This document shows positions 23,748 through 32,679 of a stretch of 38,141 nt of DNA, piece by piece (position 1 is the stretch's first letter; the number at the start of each line of letters is the position of its first letter). The stretch is taken from the NCBI GenBank assembly GCA_910575275.1, contig CAJTEE010000013.1:1-38141 (forward strand), written 5' to 3'. A program made the position numbers and the translations under genes. Below the pieces are notes generated by a model. The model was not told the origin of the DNA, did no database searches, and saw nothing but the letters and a program-made list of their open reading frames with translations. Source of the stretch: Lachnospiraceae bacterium (GTDB lineage Bacteria > Bacillota > Clostridia > Lachnospirales > Lachnospiraceae).

Positions 23748-24983
23748 TTACTCCTCAAATCTTTTTACAAGCAGGCTCGCGTTGTGCCCGCCAAAGCCCA
23801 GAGAATTGCTGAGCGCATACCGCACCGGCATGGCGATGCCCTCTCCCTTCACATAATCCAGATCGCAATCCGGGTCATCCACGGTAAGGCCCGCGGTTGC
23901 ATGGACAAAGCCGTCCGTGATCGACTTCACGCAGGCGATAAATTCCACGCCGCCCGCAGCTCCTAAAAGATGCCCGATCATGGATTTCGTGGAGCTGATC
24001 TTCACATGATACGCATAATCGCCGAATACCTGCTTGACTGCCTTTGTCTCAAACAGATCATTGTGATGCGTTCCGGTTCCGTGGGCGTTGATGTAGTCGA
24101 TCTCCTCCGGCCGGATGCCGGCCTCACGGATTGCATTTTCCATGGCCCTCGCCGCCCCGCTGCCGTCCTCGGCCGGGGAGGTAATATGAAATGCGTCGGC
24201 CGTCGCGCCGTAGCCCACAAGCTCCGCGTAGATCCTCGCGCCCCGCGCCTTCGCATGCGCAAGGGATTCTAGGACGACGACGCCTGCGCCCTCCCCCATG
24301 ACAAAGCCGTTCCGCTCTGCATCAAAGGGGATCGACGCCCGCGCGGGATCCTCGGAATTTGAAAGCGCCGTCAGCCCGCTAAAGCCTGCGACTGCGATCG
24401 GCGTAATGCTGCTCTCCGTGCCGCCTGCCACCATCACATCGACCTCGCCGTGTTGGATCGCCCGCATTGCCTCGCCGATGGAGTTTGTACCGCTCGCGCA
24501 GGCCGTCACCACGTTGATGTTTTTCCCTTTTAAGCCAAACTGGATCGAGATATTTCCGGCCGCCATGTTGCTGATCATTAACGGGACCAGCAGCGGATTG
24601 ACCCGGTTCGGCCCCTTTTCCAAAAGCTTTCTATATTCCTTTTCGATGATCTGGAGACTGCCGATCCCCGAGCTCACGCAGACGCCGACCCGGTATGGAT
24701 CCTCTCCTTCCATAACAAGCCCCGCATCGTCAAGAGCCTGCTTGGAGGCGGCGACGGCAAGCTGAGAAAACCGTTCCATCCGTCTTGCAGTCTTTGCATC
24801 CATGTATTCCTTCGGATCAAAGCCCTTCACCTCGGCGGCCAGCTTTGCCTTATATTCCGCCGTATCAAACGTCGTGATCGGGCCGAAGCCAAGCTTTTTC
24901 TCCTTTAAGCCTTCCCAGTACGCCTCCACATTATTTCCGATGGGAGTGACTGCTCCCATTCCGGTTACCACAACTCGGTTCAT
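23748..24983 (-). CDS. fabF: 3-oxoacyl-ACP synthase II FabF
   Basis: A 411-residue condensing enzyme that extends acyl-ACP with malonyl-ACP. The catalytic triad is intact: Cys162 in VVTACASGTNS, His in INAHGTGTHHND (about 302) and His in STKSMIGHLLGAAGG (about 339). The C-terminal SNSLGFGGHNASLL is also typical. The start follows AAGGAGATTG. A short hairpin lies upstream at 25004-25026. As the only FabF in the operon it should serve all elongation rounds. Confidence 0.96.
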   Translation of the reverse strand: MNRVVVTGMGAVTPIGNNVEAYWEGLKEKKLGFGPITTFDTAEYKAKLAAEVKGFDPKEYMDAKTARRMERFSQLAVAASKQALDDAGLVMEGEDPYRVGVCVSSGIGSLQIIEKEYRKLLEKGPNRVNPLLVPLMISNMAAGNISIQFGLKGKNINVVTACASGTNSIGEAMRAIQHGEVDVMVAGGTESSITPIAVAGFSGLTALSNSEDPARASIPFDAERNGFVMGEGAGVVVLESLAHAKARGARIYAELVGYGATADAFHITSPAEDGSGAARAMENAIREAGIRPEEIDYINAHGTGTHHNDLFETKAVKQVFGDYAYHVKISSTKSMIGHLLGAAGGVEFIACVKSITDGFVHATAGLTVDDPDCDLDYVKGEGIAMPVRYALSNSLGFGGHNASLLVKRFEE

Positions 24984-25003
24984 CTTTTCAATCTCCTTCT
25001 CCC

Positions 25004-25026
25004 GTAACAGACTTGTGCCCTGTTAC
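25004..25026. repeat. Small inverted repeat ahead of fabF
   Basis: GTAACAG (25004-25010) and CTGTTAC (25020-25026) form a 7-bp stem with a 9-base loop in the gap between fabG and fabF. No T-tract follows, so it would not terminate; it may be an mRNA processing or stability element. Otherwise the 107-base gap holds only the fabF ribosome binding site. Confidence 0.5.
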
Positions 25027-25090
25027 CCTCTTTGCCGGTCAGCCGGGCCTGCCCCTGCGCGGCCATTCTGCGCCGGATCGGCCTTTCAGC

Positions 25091-25834
25091 CTACATGGCC
25101 ATTCCGCCGTCGATATGAAGCACCTGCCCCGTGATATAAGCCGCCTCATCGGAGGCCAGAAATGCGGCCGCCTCCGCCACATCCTTTGTCTCCCCGAAAC
25201 ACCTTAAGGGAATCTGCTCCTTCATAGATTCCTTCACCTCATCCGAAAGAATCTCCGTCATTTCCGTCCGGATAAAGCCGGGCGCCAGTGCGTTGCAGGT
25301 AATGCCCTTCGCGCCGAGCTCTCTCGCCACGGACTTTGTAAGCCCGATCACGCCGGCCTTGGAGGCGCAGTAATTGGCCTGCCCCGCGTTCCCCATGACC
25401 CCGGAGACCGAGGAAACATTGACAATCCGGCCGTACCTCTGCTTTAACATCTGACGGGATGCGTGCTTCGTGCAGTTGAACGCCCCCTTTAAGTTCGTTG
25501 CGAGCACCGCGTCAAACTCCTCCTCGGACATCTTAAGAATCAGGTTGTCACGCGTGATACCCGCGTTGTTTACGAGAATATCCAGACGGCCATACTGCTT
25601 GACGATCCCGTCGATCAGCTCCTTCGCCCTGCCAAATTCCGCCACGTCACACTGCACCGCCTCCGCACTGCCTCCGTTTTCTCTGATCTCGGCCACGACC
25701 TCGGCCGCCCGTGCCTTGGAGCCGTTATAATTTACCACCACCGCCGCGCCGTATCCGGCAAGCGTGATCGCGATCTGCCTTCCGATCCCGCGGCTTGCGC
25801 CCGTCACAAGGGCGATTTTCCCTTTTAAATCCAT
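25091..25834 (-). CDS. fabG: 3-oxoacyl-ACP reductase FabG
   Basis: A 247-residue short-chain dehydrogenase that reduces 3-oxoacyl-ACP with NADPH. It has the nucleotide-binding [12 protein letters not shown] (about 11-22), the NNAG at 89-92 and the catalytic Ser142, Tyr155 and Lys159 (NYCASKAG), and ends [12 protein letters not shown] as FabG enzymes do. The start at ATG 25834 follows GGAGAGCG; an upstream Met six codons earlier is less likely. A 120-base gap separates it from fabD with no gene or terminator seen. Confidence 0.95.
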   Translation of the reverse strand: MDLKGKIALVTGASRGIGRQIAITLAGYGAAVVVNYNGSKARAAEVVAEIRENGGSAEAVQCDVAEFGRAKELIDGIVKQYGRLDILVNNAGITRDNLILKMSEEEFDAVLATNLKGAFNCTKHASRQMLKQRYGRIVNVSSVSGVMGNAGQANYCASKAGVIGLTKSVARELGAKGITCNALAPGFIRTEMTEILSDEVKESMKEQIPLRCFGETKDVAEAAAFLASDEAAYITGQVLHIDGGMAM

Positions 25835-25954
25835 GTGTCCGCTCTCCTGCATCGTTTTCGTGTTCCTGTTCCCATACGCCCACCGGTAACCTTTTTGCAG
25901 CTGTTTGCTGCCGTTCGTTTTGGCCGGGCGGTTAGGCCTGCCAAAAAGCGGTTT

Positions 25955-26869
25955 TCAGACCCGCTGAAGCCTCTCCAGGTCCGCGGGCTTTTCTATATTG
26001 ACTACCGTCACATCCCGGCTTATTTTCCTTATAAAGCCGGAAAGCGTCTTCCCCGGGCCGATCTCCACAAACCGGTCAACGCCGTCTGTGATCATGCTTT
26101 CCACACTCTGCTGCCAGCGCACCGACGAGGACACCTGCCGTTTTAAAAGTTCACGCACCTGCCCGGAGCCGGTCACATATTCCGCCGTCACATTCGCCAC
26201 ATAGGGGATTTTCGGCTCCCTGATCTCCACTTTCTCGAGGAACTCCCCGAGCTTCTCCCCGGCCTCCTTCAAAAGCCAGGAATGAAACGGCCCGCTGACA
26301 TTGAGCGGGATCACACGCTTTGCCCCGGCCTCCTTAAGCTTTACGGCCGCGCCGTCTACCGCGTCTTTCAGTCCCGAGATCACGATCTGCCCGGGGCAGT
26401 TGTAGTTTGCGACCTGCACGTCGGGAAGTGTATCAATCACCGCGTTGATCTGCTCCGCGGTCATCCCGAGGACCGCGCTCATGCCGCCGACTCCCGCAGG
26501 AACCGCCTCCTGCATGAGGATACCCCTCTGCCGGACCGTGCGGATCGCGTCCTCAACACTCATGCAACCTGCTGCCGCAAGCGCACAGTATTCGCCAAGG
26601 CTCAAGCCGGCGGCCACATCGGCAAAAAAGCCGTTTTCCTCCATGACCTTCAGCATAGCCAGGCTCGTCGTCACCATCGCCGCCTGCGTGTACTCCGTGA
26701 TATCGAGGCGGTCATTCTTTTCAAAGCAGAGCTCGGGCATGGAAAACCCCAGAAGCTCCGAGGCCCTGTCGAAAATCCGCCTTCCCGTCTCCGTCGTCTC
26801 ATAAAACTCCTGCCCCATGCCGCATATCTGCGCCCCCTGGCCAGGAAAAATAAAAGCTGTCTTTCCCAT
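25955..26869 (-). CDS. fabD: Malonyl-CoA:ACP transacylase FabD
   Basis: A 304-residue enzyme that moves malonyl from CoA to the acyl carrier protein. It opens with the family's FIFPGQGAQICGMG; the catalytic Ser90 lies in AAGLSLGEY and the catalytic His in VSGPFHSWLL (about 199). VEIGPGKTLSGFIRK near the end is typical. The start follows AGGGGAAACG. It is 8 bases downstream of fabK. Confidence 0.95.
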   Translation of the reverse strand: MGKTAFIFPGQGAQICGMGQEFYETTETGRRIFDRASELLGFSMPELCFEKNDRLDITEYTQAAMVTTSLAMLKVMEENGFFADVAAGLSLGEYCALAAAGCMSVEDAIRTVRQRGILMQEAVPAGVGGMSAVLGMTAEQINAVIDTLPDVQVANYNCPGQIVISGLKDAVDGAAVKLKEAGAKRVIPLNVSGPFHSWLLKEAGEKLGEFLEKVEIREPKIPYVANVTAEYVTGSGQVRELLKRQVSSSVRWQQSVESMITDGVDRFVEIGPGKTLSGFIRKISRDVTVVNIEKPADLERLQRV

Positions 26870-26877
26870 CGTTTCCC

Positions 26878-27801
26878 CTATATTTTCAATAGCTTCGTGG
26901 CCTGCGCCATCATTTCCTCGATCATCTCCCGGCAGGTCTGCTCCTTCGTGATCATGCCCGCAATCTGCCCCGCCATGACGGTTCCGTTTATCACGTCGCC
27001 ATCCACGACGGCGTTTCGCAGCGCACCAAGTGTCAGATATTCCAGCTCCTCAAAGCTCTTTCCCTCGGCCTCCAGCCTTGTATACTCCCGTGTCATCTGG
27101 TTTCTGAGTCCCCGTACCGGATGGCCGTGGCTCCTGCCGGTCACCACGGAATCGATGTCCTTGGCCTTAAGAATCCGCTTCTTATAGTTGTCATGGACAA
27201 TGGACTCCTTTGCCACTACAAACCGCGTCCCCAACTGAACTGCCTCTGCACCGAGCATAAAGGCCGCCGCGATGCCCCGGCCGTCCCCGATCCCGCCTGC
27301 GGCGATGACCGGAACCGAAACCGCATCGACGACCTGCGGGACGAGCGTCATGGTCGTGGCCTCGCCGATATGGCCGCCGGATTCGCTTCCCTCGGCGATC
27401 ACTGCGTCAGCGCCGCCCCGCTCCATCATCTTTGCCAGAGCGACGGAAGCCACCACCGGAATCACCGTAATTCCGGCTTCCTTCCACATTTTCATATAGG
27501 TCCCGGGATTCCCGGCGCCCGTCGTGACGACCTTGATGCCCTCCTCGACAACCACCCTCGCCACATCGTCCGCGTGGGGGCTCATCAGCATAACGTTCAC
27601 GCCGAACGGCTTCTTTGTCAGCTCCCTCACCTTGCGGATCTCCTCGCGCACGACCTCGCCCGGCGCATTGGCTCCGCCGATCAGCCCCAGGCCGCCGGCC
27701 TCGGATACAGCCGCTGCCAGACTGTGCTCGGCGACCCAGGCCATGCCGCCCTGGATAATCGGATACTCAATTCCCAGAAGCTCTGTGATTCTTGTCTTCA
27801 T
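26878..27801 (-). CDS. fabK: Enoyl-ACP reductase FabK
   Basis: A 307-residue FMN-dependent enoyl-ACP reductase II, the last reductive step of each elongation cycle. It begins MKTRITELLGIEYPIIQGGMAWVAEHSLAAAVSEAGGLGLI and carries AEGSESGGHIGE, PVIAAGGIGDGRGIAAAFMLGAEAVQLGTRF. It lacks the Cys-rich tail of the paralogue at 18554-19690. The start overlaps the acpP stop by ATGA. FabK enzymes are not inhibited by triclosan, and no FabI or FabL was seen. Confidence 0.93.
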   Translation of the reverse strand: MKTRITELLGIEYPIIQGGMAWVAEHSLAAAVSEAGGLGLIGGANAPGEVVREEIRKVRELTKKPFGVNVMLMSPHADDVARVVVEEGIKVVTTGAGNPGTYMKMWKEAGITVIPVVASVALAKMMERGGADAVIAEGSESGGHIGEATTMTLVPQVVDAVSVPVIAAGGIGDGRGIAAAFMLGAEAVQLGTRFVVAKESIVHDNYKKRILKAKDIDSVVTGRSHGHPVRGLRNQMTREYTRLEAEGKSFEELEYLTLGALRNAVVDGDVINGTVMAGQIAGMITKEQTCREMIEEMMAQATKLLKI

Positions 27802-28034
27802 GACTCCTCAACACCCTTGTCTTTTAAATATCTCATGACGTCTCCCACCGTTGCCAGACCCTGCAGGTCCTCAGACGGGATCTCGATCGAATATTCATCC
27901 TCGAGCGCCATTACAAGCTGAAACAGATCCAGCGAATCCACGCCCAGATCATCCTTAAAGGAAGACTCCTCCGTGACAGTTCCCGCATCAATGCTAAGCT
28001 GATCCGCAATCAATTCTTTCATTTTTTCCAACAT
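27798..28034 (-). CDS. acpP: Acyl carrier protein
   Basis: A 78-residue acidic helical protein carrying the growing acyl chain on a 4'-phosphopantetheine arm attached to Ser34 in GVDSLDLFQLVMALE. The whole length is that of a type-II ACP. The start follows AAAGGAGAAG. It lies between fabH and fabK and is coupled to fabK by overlap. Confidence 0.96.
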   Translation of the reverse strand: MLEKMKELIADQLSIDAGTVTEESSFKDDLGVDSLDLFQLVMALEDEYSIEIPSEDLQGLATVGDVMRYLKDKGVEES

Positions 28035-28099
28035 GATATTTCTTCTCCTTTAAATTTTACTTGATTTTGTGTAACAGTTCAGATGCCTTCCCTGTTCTA

Positions 28100-29065
28100 T
28101 TACCACTCCAGCAGCACGGCGCCCCAGGTCATACCTGCACCGAAGCCGGAGAGTATGAGCGTATCTCCCTTTTCCAGCATGCCCCGCCCCTGCATTTCGT
28201 TTAACAAAAGCGGAATCGAAGCGGACGAGGTATTGCCGTATCTGGCGATGCTCGTCGGAAATTTTTTCATGGGCTCCCCAAGCCGTTTGGCCGCCGCCTC
28301 AATGATCCGCTCGTTGGCCTGGTGAAGCACATAATACTTGATCTCCTGTCTGGAAATTCCGGTTTTTTTCAAAAGAAGCTCCACGCTTTCCGGAATCTTG
28401 CGGACCGCAAAGCGGAACACCTCCTGTCCGTCCATGGCCATGAAGCCCGTCTGCGGCGCTGTCCCCAGGAGGAAGTTTCCAAGCGTCCGGGAGGTGCAGC
28501 TTAAGGCGCTGCCCTTCGTCCCGTCGGCTCCCATCACCATATCCAGGATCCCGCCGTCCTCACTGGACTTCAGCACGGCGGCCCCGGCCCCATCTCCAAA
28601 GAGCACACAGGTCGAGCGATCACCCCAGTCGGTCACCTTGCTTAAGGTCTCCGCCCCGATGATCAAAGCCGTTTTGTAGACCCCGGCCATGAAGAAGCCC
28701 TGGACAATGTTCATCGCAAAGATGAAGCCCGCACAGGCTGCGGAAATGTCAAACGCCACGGCGTTTACCGCCCCGAGAGCCGCCTGGACGCCGCAGGCAT
28801 CACTCGGGAAATTATGGTCCGGCGACGAGGTCCCTAGGATGATCAGATCAAGATCCTCCGGCCTGACCCCGGACGCCAGGAGTGCACGTCTTGCGGCCTC
28901 TGTGGCCAGCTCCTTTGTCCCCTCGCCTGTGGAGATATGACGCTCCCGGATTCCGGTCCGGCTGTAGATCCACTCGTCACTTGTCTCGACGATCTTCGCC
29001 AAATCGTCATTTGTCACAATTCTTTCCGGCACATATGCACCGATCCCTGCAATTTTGGCTGTCAT
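28100..29065 (-). CDS. fabH: 3-oxoacyl-ACP synthase III FabH
   Basis: A 321-residue enzyme that starts fatty-acid synthesis by condensing an acyl-CoA with malonyl-ACP. Catalytic Cys111 in DISAACAGFIFA, His in YYVLHQANERI and Asn in ARYGNTSSASIP are all present. N-terminal AGIGAYVPERIVTNDDLA and the C-terminal LSGFGAGMTWGAVLLEW are typical. First gene of the operon; ATG 29065 follows AGGGAAG. Its promoter at 29137-29165 is overlapped or followed at once by a FabT-like operator. Confidence 0.96.
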   Translation of the reverse strand: MTAKIAGIGAYVPERIVTNDDLAKIVETSDEWIYSRTGIRERHISTGEGTKELATEAARRALLASGVRPEDLDLIILGTSSPDHNFPSDACGVQAALGAVNAVAFDISAACAGFIFAMNIVQGFFMAGVYKTALIIGAETLSKVTDWGDRSTCVLFGDGAGAAVLKSSEDGGILDMVMGADGTKGSALSCTSRTLGNFLLGTAPQTGFMAMDGQEVFRFAVRKIPESVELLLKKTGISRQEIKYYVLHQANERIIEAAAKRLGEPMKKFPTSIARYGNTSSASIPLLLNEMQGRGMLEKGDTLILSGFGAGMTWGAVLLEW

Positions 29066-29091
29066 AATTCTTCCCTATGTCTGCTTTCACT

Positions 29092-29126
29092 TAATTTGAA
29101 TTTAAAATATTTTGATATTCAAATTA
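29092..29126. promoter_or_regulatory. FabT-like operator in front of fabH
   Basis: The plus strand carries TAATTTGAAT at 29092-29101 and its exact complement ATTCAAATTA at 29117-29126. Inside it, 29109-29125 reads ATTTTGATATTCAAATT, close to the FabT (MarR family) box known from streptococci, roughly ANTTTGA-N3-TCAAATT. It sits just downstream of the -10 box of fabH, where binding would block transcription. No MarR-type regulator gene is in the window. Confidence 0.6.
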
Positions 29127-29136
29127 TTTAAGCATT

Positions 29137-29165
29137 ATGTTACGACCTACCTGACGTTTTGTCAA
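29137..29165 (-). promoter_or_regulatory. Promoter of the fatty-acid synthesis operon
   Basis: Minus strand TTGACA (29165-29160), 17-base spacer, TAACAT (29142-29137). It points at fabH, 71 bases away, with the FabT-like operator in between. The remaining gap up to the chorismate mutase promoter (about 29166-29338) shows no gene and no terminator. Confidence 0.55.
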
Positions 29166-29338
29166 GTGTTTTTTGAAATAAAAAAGCAAGAACGCCCCGG
29201 ATTTTACTTCTGAACGTTTTCCTGCCTGTAGCAAAAGCCAGTTTTATACAATTTTTATTTTCTGTCAGAAGACTCTGCGCAGACCTATATGAACAGTAGC
29301 TAAACAGTAACAGCACGTTCTTCAAGCAGATAAATGGA

Positions 29339-29368
29339 TTGACATTCATTATTAAACAAATGTATAGT
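29339..29368 (+). promoter_or_regulatory. Promoter of the chorismate mutase-domain gene
   Basis: TTGACA at 29339-29344, an 18-base spacer and TATAGT at 29363-29368, followed by GGAGG and ATG 29400. Confidence 0.65.
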
Positions 29369-29399
29369 ATATCTATCAGCAAAATTGGAGGAATCTGTT

Positions 29400-29963
29400 A
29401 TGACATTAGATGAAATCCGCATCCGGATCGACCAGACAGACACACAGATGAAGCCGCTGTTCCTTTCGCGCATGGAGTGCGCCGGGCAGGTGGCAGAGAC
29501 AAAAAAACAAAACGGAGGCGAGGTCTTCGTCGCTTCCAGAGAGCAGGCCATCCTTGATGCGCGCACCGCAGATGTGAATCCTGAGATCCGCGGGGAATAC
29601 ACCGCTTTCCTGCGCCATCTGATCGGCCTAAGCCGCCGTTACCAATACGGTATCCTGACCGACATGCAGGAAAAATCCGTGGCAGAGGCTCTCTCCAGGG
29701 CCGGCTTAGACCCCAAAACACCTCATAACCAGGTAGAGGTCCGCTTTACCTGCGGTAAGGAAAACGCCGGCCTTCCCGTTTTGATGGAGGCCATATCCTT
29801 AAACGGAATCCCGATCCGCCGCCTCCTTATGGAAGCATCAGACGGCCCACAGACCGTTACCCTGTTGCTTGAGGGAAGCCTTAAAAAGCCGCATATGAAG
29901 CAGCTTCTCTGCCAGCTGATCAAAGAGACAGCAGATTTTCAAATCGTCGCTCTGGAAGAATAA
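29400..29963 (+). CDS. Chorismate mutase (AroQ type) with an extra C-terminal domain
   Basis: A 187-residue protein. Residues about 1-90 follow the AroQ pattern: LDEIRIRIDQTD (Arg7), SRMECAGQVAETKK (Arg24, Lys35) and SREQAILDA (Arg47, Glu48), then helix 3 RHLIGLSRRYQYG. These are the residues expected to bind chorismate and convert it to prephenate. Residues about 100-187 (VEVRFTCGKENAGLPVLMEAISLNGIPIRRLLME and following) look like an alpha-beta, ACT-like regulatory domain. The usual prephenate dehydratase domain is absent, so this is neither a P-protein nor a plain mutase. It is monocistronic on the plus strand, with its own promoter and terminator. The start follows TTGGAGG. Confidence 0.75.
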   Translation: MTLDEIRIRIDQTDTQMKPLFLSRMECAGQVAETKKQNGGEVFVASREQAILDARTADVNPEIRGEYTAFLRHLIGLSRRYQYGILTDMQEKSVAEALSRAGLDPKTPHNQVEVRFTCGKENAGLPVLMEAISLNGIPIRRLLMEASDGPQTVTLLLEGSLKKPHMKQLLCQLIKETADFQIVALEE

Positions 29964-30004
29964 GGCTGTATTCGCCTACTCAGGAAATATTCATTGATTC
30001 TATA

Positions 30005-30053
30005 AAAAAGCTGCTGTACATACCGCTTTTTGGCTTTTGTACAACAGCTTTTT
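30005..30053. terminator. Bidirectional intrinsic terminator
   Basis: AAAAAGCTGcTGTACA (30005-30020) pairs with TGTACAaCAGCTTTTT (30038-30053) with one mismatch. A-runs on one side and T-runs on the other allow it to stop both the plus-strand mutase gene and the minus-strand rsmI operon. Confidence 0.8.
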
Positions 30054-30095
30054 AAAAATACGTGCCCTACCCATTCTGGCCCGTCAGCGGCTTTT

Positions 30096-30938
30096 TCACT
30101 TTCCCATCCATTCCTGATATACACTCCTTCTGCTGACCCCTCTGTCCCTCGCTACCTGCCGCATGGCCTCCTTGCGGTCCAGTCCCTGTGACAGATACCG
30201 CTCCATATGCTCCTCAAGCGGGATCTCCTTCCATTCCTTCTCTTTTTCTTTTATAAGCTCCTCGGCTTTTTTTCCATCCAGTACGAGCACAAACTCTCCC
30301 TTTGGCTCCTCGGCTTTAAAATATGAGAGTGCCCCTGAAATCGTCGTGCAGAGGACTGTCTCATACTTCTTCGTTAATTCCCGGCAGACGGAAAGCCTTC
30401 GGTCACCCAGCAAGTCCGATAACTCCTCAAGCGTCCGAAGCAGCCTATGCGGCGCCTCATAAAGGACGATCGTCCGTGTTTCCTTCTTTAATTCCGAGAG
30501 AACCTGCTCCCGTTCCTTCTTATCGGAGGGCAGAAACGCCTCGAACGCAAACCGTCTCGTGGGAAGGCCTGACATGGTAAGAGCCGTAATGCATGCCGCT
30601 GGGCCCGGAAGGGAAGTCACCGGAATTCCCGCCTCAAGGCACTGCCTGACCAGTTCCTCCCCGGGATCGGAAATTCCCGGCGTTCCCGCATCGGTTATCA
30701 ACGCAATCTGCTGCCCTTCCTTCATCTTTTCCACAAGATAGTGTGCCTTGTCCACCTTGTTATACTCATGATAACTGGTCATGGGAGTCTTGATGGAAAA
30801 ATGATTCAAAAGCTTAATGCTGTGGCGCGTATCCTCCGCCGCAATCAGATCTGCCTCCTCAAGCGTCCGAACGACACGAAATGTAATATCCTCCAGATTT
30901 CCGATCGGTGTCGCACATACATACAGCTTTCCCTCCAT
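30096..30938 (-). CDS. rsmI: 16S rRNA (cytidine(1402)-2'-O)-methyltransferase RsmI
   Basis: A 280-residue tetrapyrrole-methylase-fold enzyme that methylates C1402 of 16S rRNA with SAM. It begins MEGKLYVCATPIGNLEDITFRVVRTL and carries AEDTRHSIKLLNHF, LITDAGTPGISDPGEELV and SLPGPAACITALTMSGLP, with ending RGVSRRSVYQEWM. The HTH-like C-terminal extension is typical. Last gene of the housekeeping operon. Confidence 0.95.
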   Translation of the reverse strand: MEGKLYVCATPIGNLEDITFRVVRTLEEADLIAAEDTRHSIKLLNHFSIKTPMTSYHEYNKVDKAHYLVEKMKEGQQIALITDAGTPGISDPGEELVRQCLEAGIPVTSLPGPAACITALTMSGLPTRRFAFEAFLPSDKKEREQVLSELKKETRTIVLYEAPHRLLRTLEELSDLLGDRRLSVCRELTKKYETVLCTTISGALSYFKAEEPKGEFVLVLDGKKAEELIKEKEKEWKEIPLEEHMERYLSQGLDRKEAMRQVARDRGVSRRSVYQEWMGK

Positions 30939-30992
30939 CTCTGCCTTTCCTCCTTATTCTAACGGACCAGACTCCATTGGACCGTATACGGA

Positions 30993-31730
30993 TCAATACC
31001 CGTATATCTCATAGATTTCATCTGTATACACGCCCGGCTCTTTATATACGATGATCGGCGCCTCCAGTTTTAACCATGCTCCGCCTCCGCGGACCGCCTC
31101 GATCAACACCATATTTGCCGCCTTATCCACATACGGATGAACAAATTTCAGCCGTTTCGGCTCCATCCGATATTTTGACAGAAGCCCCATGAGCTCGGCC
31201 AGCCTATGCGGTCTGTGAACCATGTACATGCGTCCGCCGGGCTTTAATACCCCTGCCCCCTCCCGTATGACATCCTCAAGTGTGCAGAGAATTTCATGGC
31301 GGGCGACTGCTTTTTCCTCCATCGGATTCTTGAGCCCATGTGCGTCGTTCATATACGGCGGATTCGTTGTAACGACATCAAAAGAAGCCGCTTTGAATCT
31401 CTTTCCGGCTTCCTTGATATCTCCCTGTATGATCTCTATTTTTTCTTCCAGACCGTTGAGTGCCACACTGCGGGCCGCCATTTTGGCGATTTTCATCTGA
31501 ATCTCGAGTCCCGCAAAATACTCTCCTTTTGTCTTGGCCGATAACAGAAGCGGAATAATTCCCGTCCCTGTTCCCAGATCGAGCGTCCGCTCTCCGGGAT
31601 TTACCCTTGCAAACCCGGAAAGCAGCACCGCATCCATGCCAAAACAAAAACCGTCTGTTTTCTGGATGATCTTTAAGCCGTTTCTCTGCAGATCATCGAG
31701 ACGCTCATTCTCCAGCAAACTAATCGCCAT
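30993..31730 (-). CDS. tRNA1(Val) (adenine(37)-N6)-methyltransferase-like protein
   Basis: A 245-residue SAM-dependent methyltransferase of the TrmN6/YfiC type. It has motif I DLGTGTGIIPLLL (about 51-63), the N-methyltransferase motif TNPPYMN (about 124-130) and an N-terminal GFCFGMDAVLLSGFA typical of this group. It probably methylates a base in tRNA or rRNA; the exact position is inferred from the family. Its start overlaps the ricT stop by 11 bases. Confidence 0.85.
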   Translation of the reverse strand: MAISLLENERLDDLQRNGLKIIQKTDGFCFGMDAVLLSGFARVNPGERTLDLGTGTGIIPLLLSAKTKGEYFAGLEIQMKIAKMAARSVALNGLEEKIEIIQGDIKEAGKRFKAASFDVVTTNPPYMNDAHGLKNPMEEKAVARHEILCTLEDVIREGAGVLKPGGRMYMVHRPHRLAELMGLLSKYRMEPKRLKFVHPYVDKAANMVLIEAVRGGGAWLKLEAPIIVYKEPGVYTDEIYEIYGY

Positions 31731-32628
31731 TGAGCTTTGATTTTCCTTCCTTTTTCTCTAATGCCTCTAACTGCTTTAATTCTACATCATTGATATTTCC
31801 CTTTTCCCTGCGTTTTTTCGGACGAAACCGCAGTTGCCCGACCTTATATTCACGAATCTCTTTCTCATCGTTGACCGACACGACCACCTTTACAAGCTGA
31901 CGCAGGATACTAACACTGTGAACCTCGCCCCGCAGGCCGTCGTCGGTCGTCACATAATCTCCGATTCCCGGAAGTCGGCCGTTTAACTCCTCGTATGTCT
32001 CCTCCTCATATTTCAGGCAGCACATCAGCCTGCCGCAGACACCCGAAATCTTGGTCGGATTCAAAGACAAATTTTGCTCCTTGGCCATCTTGATCGAGAC
32101 GGGAATAAACTCAGACAGATAGGAAGAACAGCAAAGAGGCCTCCCACAGATGCCGATTCCTCCAACAATTTTTGTCTCGTCGCGCACGCCGATCTGCCGC
32201 AGTTCAATTCTCGTTTTAAATACCGCCGCCAGATCCTTTACGAGCTCGCGGAAATCGATCCGTCCGTCTGCCGTAAAATAAAACAAAACCTTATTGTTAT
32301 CAAAAGTATATTCCGTATCAATGAGCTTCATTTCAAGCTCATGCTTTTTGATCTTTTCGAGGCAGATCTTAAAAGCTTCTTTTTCCTTTTCCCGATTTCT
32401 GCGCTCTGTCTCCTCATCGGCTTCAGTGGCCATGCGGATCACAGGCTTCAACGGTTGAATCACTTTCTTGTCTTCTACCTCATGTCCTCCCAATACCACA
32501 TACCCGTATTCAATCCCGCGCGCCGTCTCCACAATGACATGCTGTCCGGCCTTAATCTCATTGTCTCCCGGGCTGAAATAATAGACCTTTCCGGCTTTGC
32601 GGAAACGGACTCCGATTACTTTCGTCAT
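31720..32628 (-). CDS. ricT: PSP1-domain protein RicT/YaaT
   Basis: A 302-residue protein of the PSP1 (YaaT/RicT) family. The C-terminal half has the conserved GGIGICGRPLCCSSYL and GVCGRLMCCLKYE with several cysteines, which in Bacillus RicT take part in an iron-sulfur-bearing complex with RicA and RicF. There the complex influences mRNA maturation, sporulation and competence. A Lys/Arg-rich tail follows. It sits between holB and the methyltransferase gene, the usual Firmicute order. Confidence 0.92.
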   Translation of the reverse strand: MTKVIGVRFRKAGKVYYFSPGDNEIKAGQHVIVETARGIEYGYVVLGGHEVEDKKVIQPLKPVIRMATEADEETERRNREKEKEAFKICLEKIKKHELEMKLIDTEYTFDNNKVLFYFTADGRIDFRELVKDLAAVFKTRIELRQIGVRDETKIVGGIGICGRPLCCSSYLSEFIPVSIKMAKEQNLSLNPTKISGVCGRLMCCLKYEEETYEELNGRLPGIGDYVTTDDGLRGEVHSVSILRQLVKVVVSVNDEKEIREYKVGQLRFRPKKRREKGNINDVELKQLEALEKKEGKSKLNGD

Positions 32629-32679
32629 TTCTTATCTCCTCATGGTGAGCTTTCGCAGTAATTTCCGACCTCTTATCTA

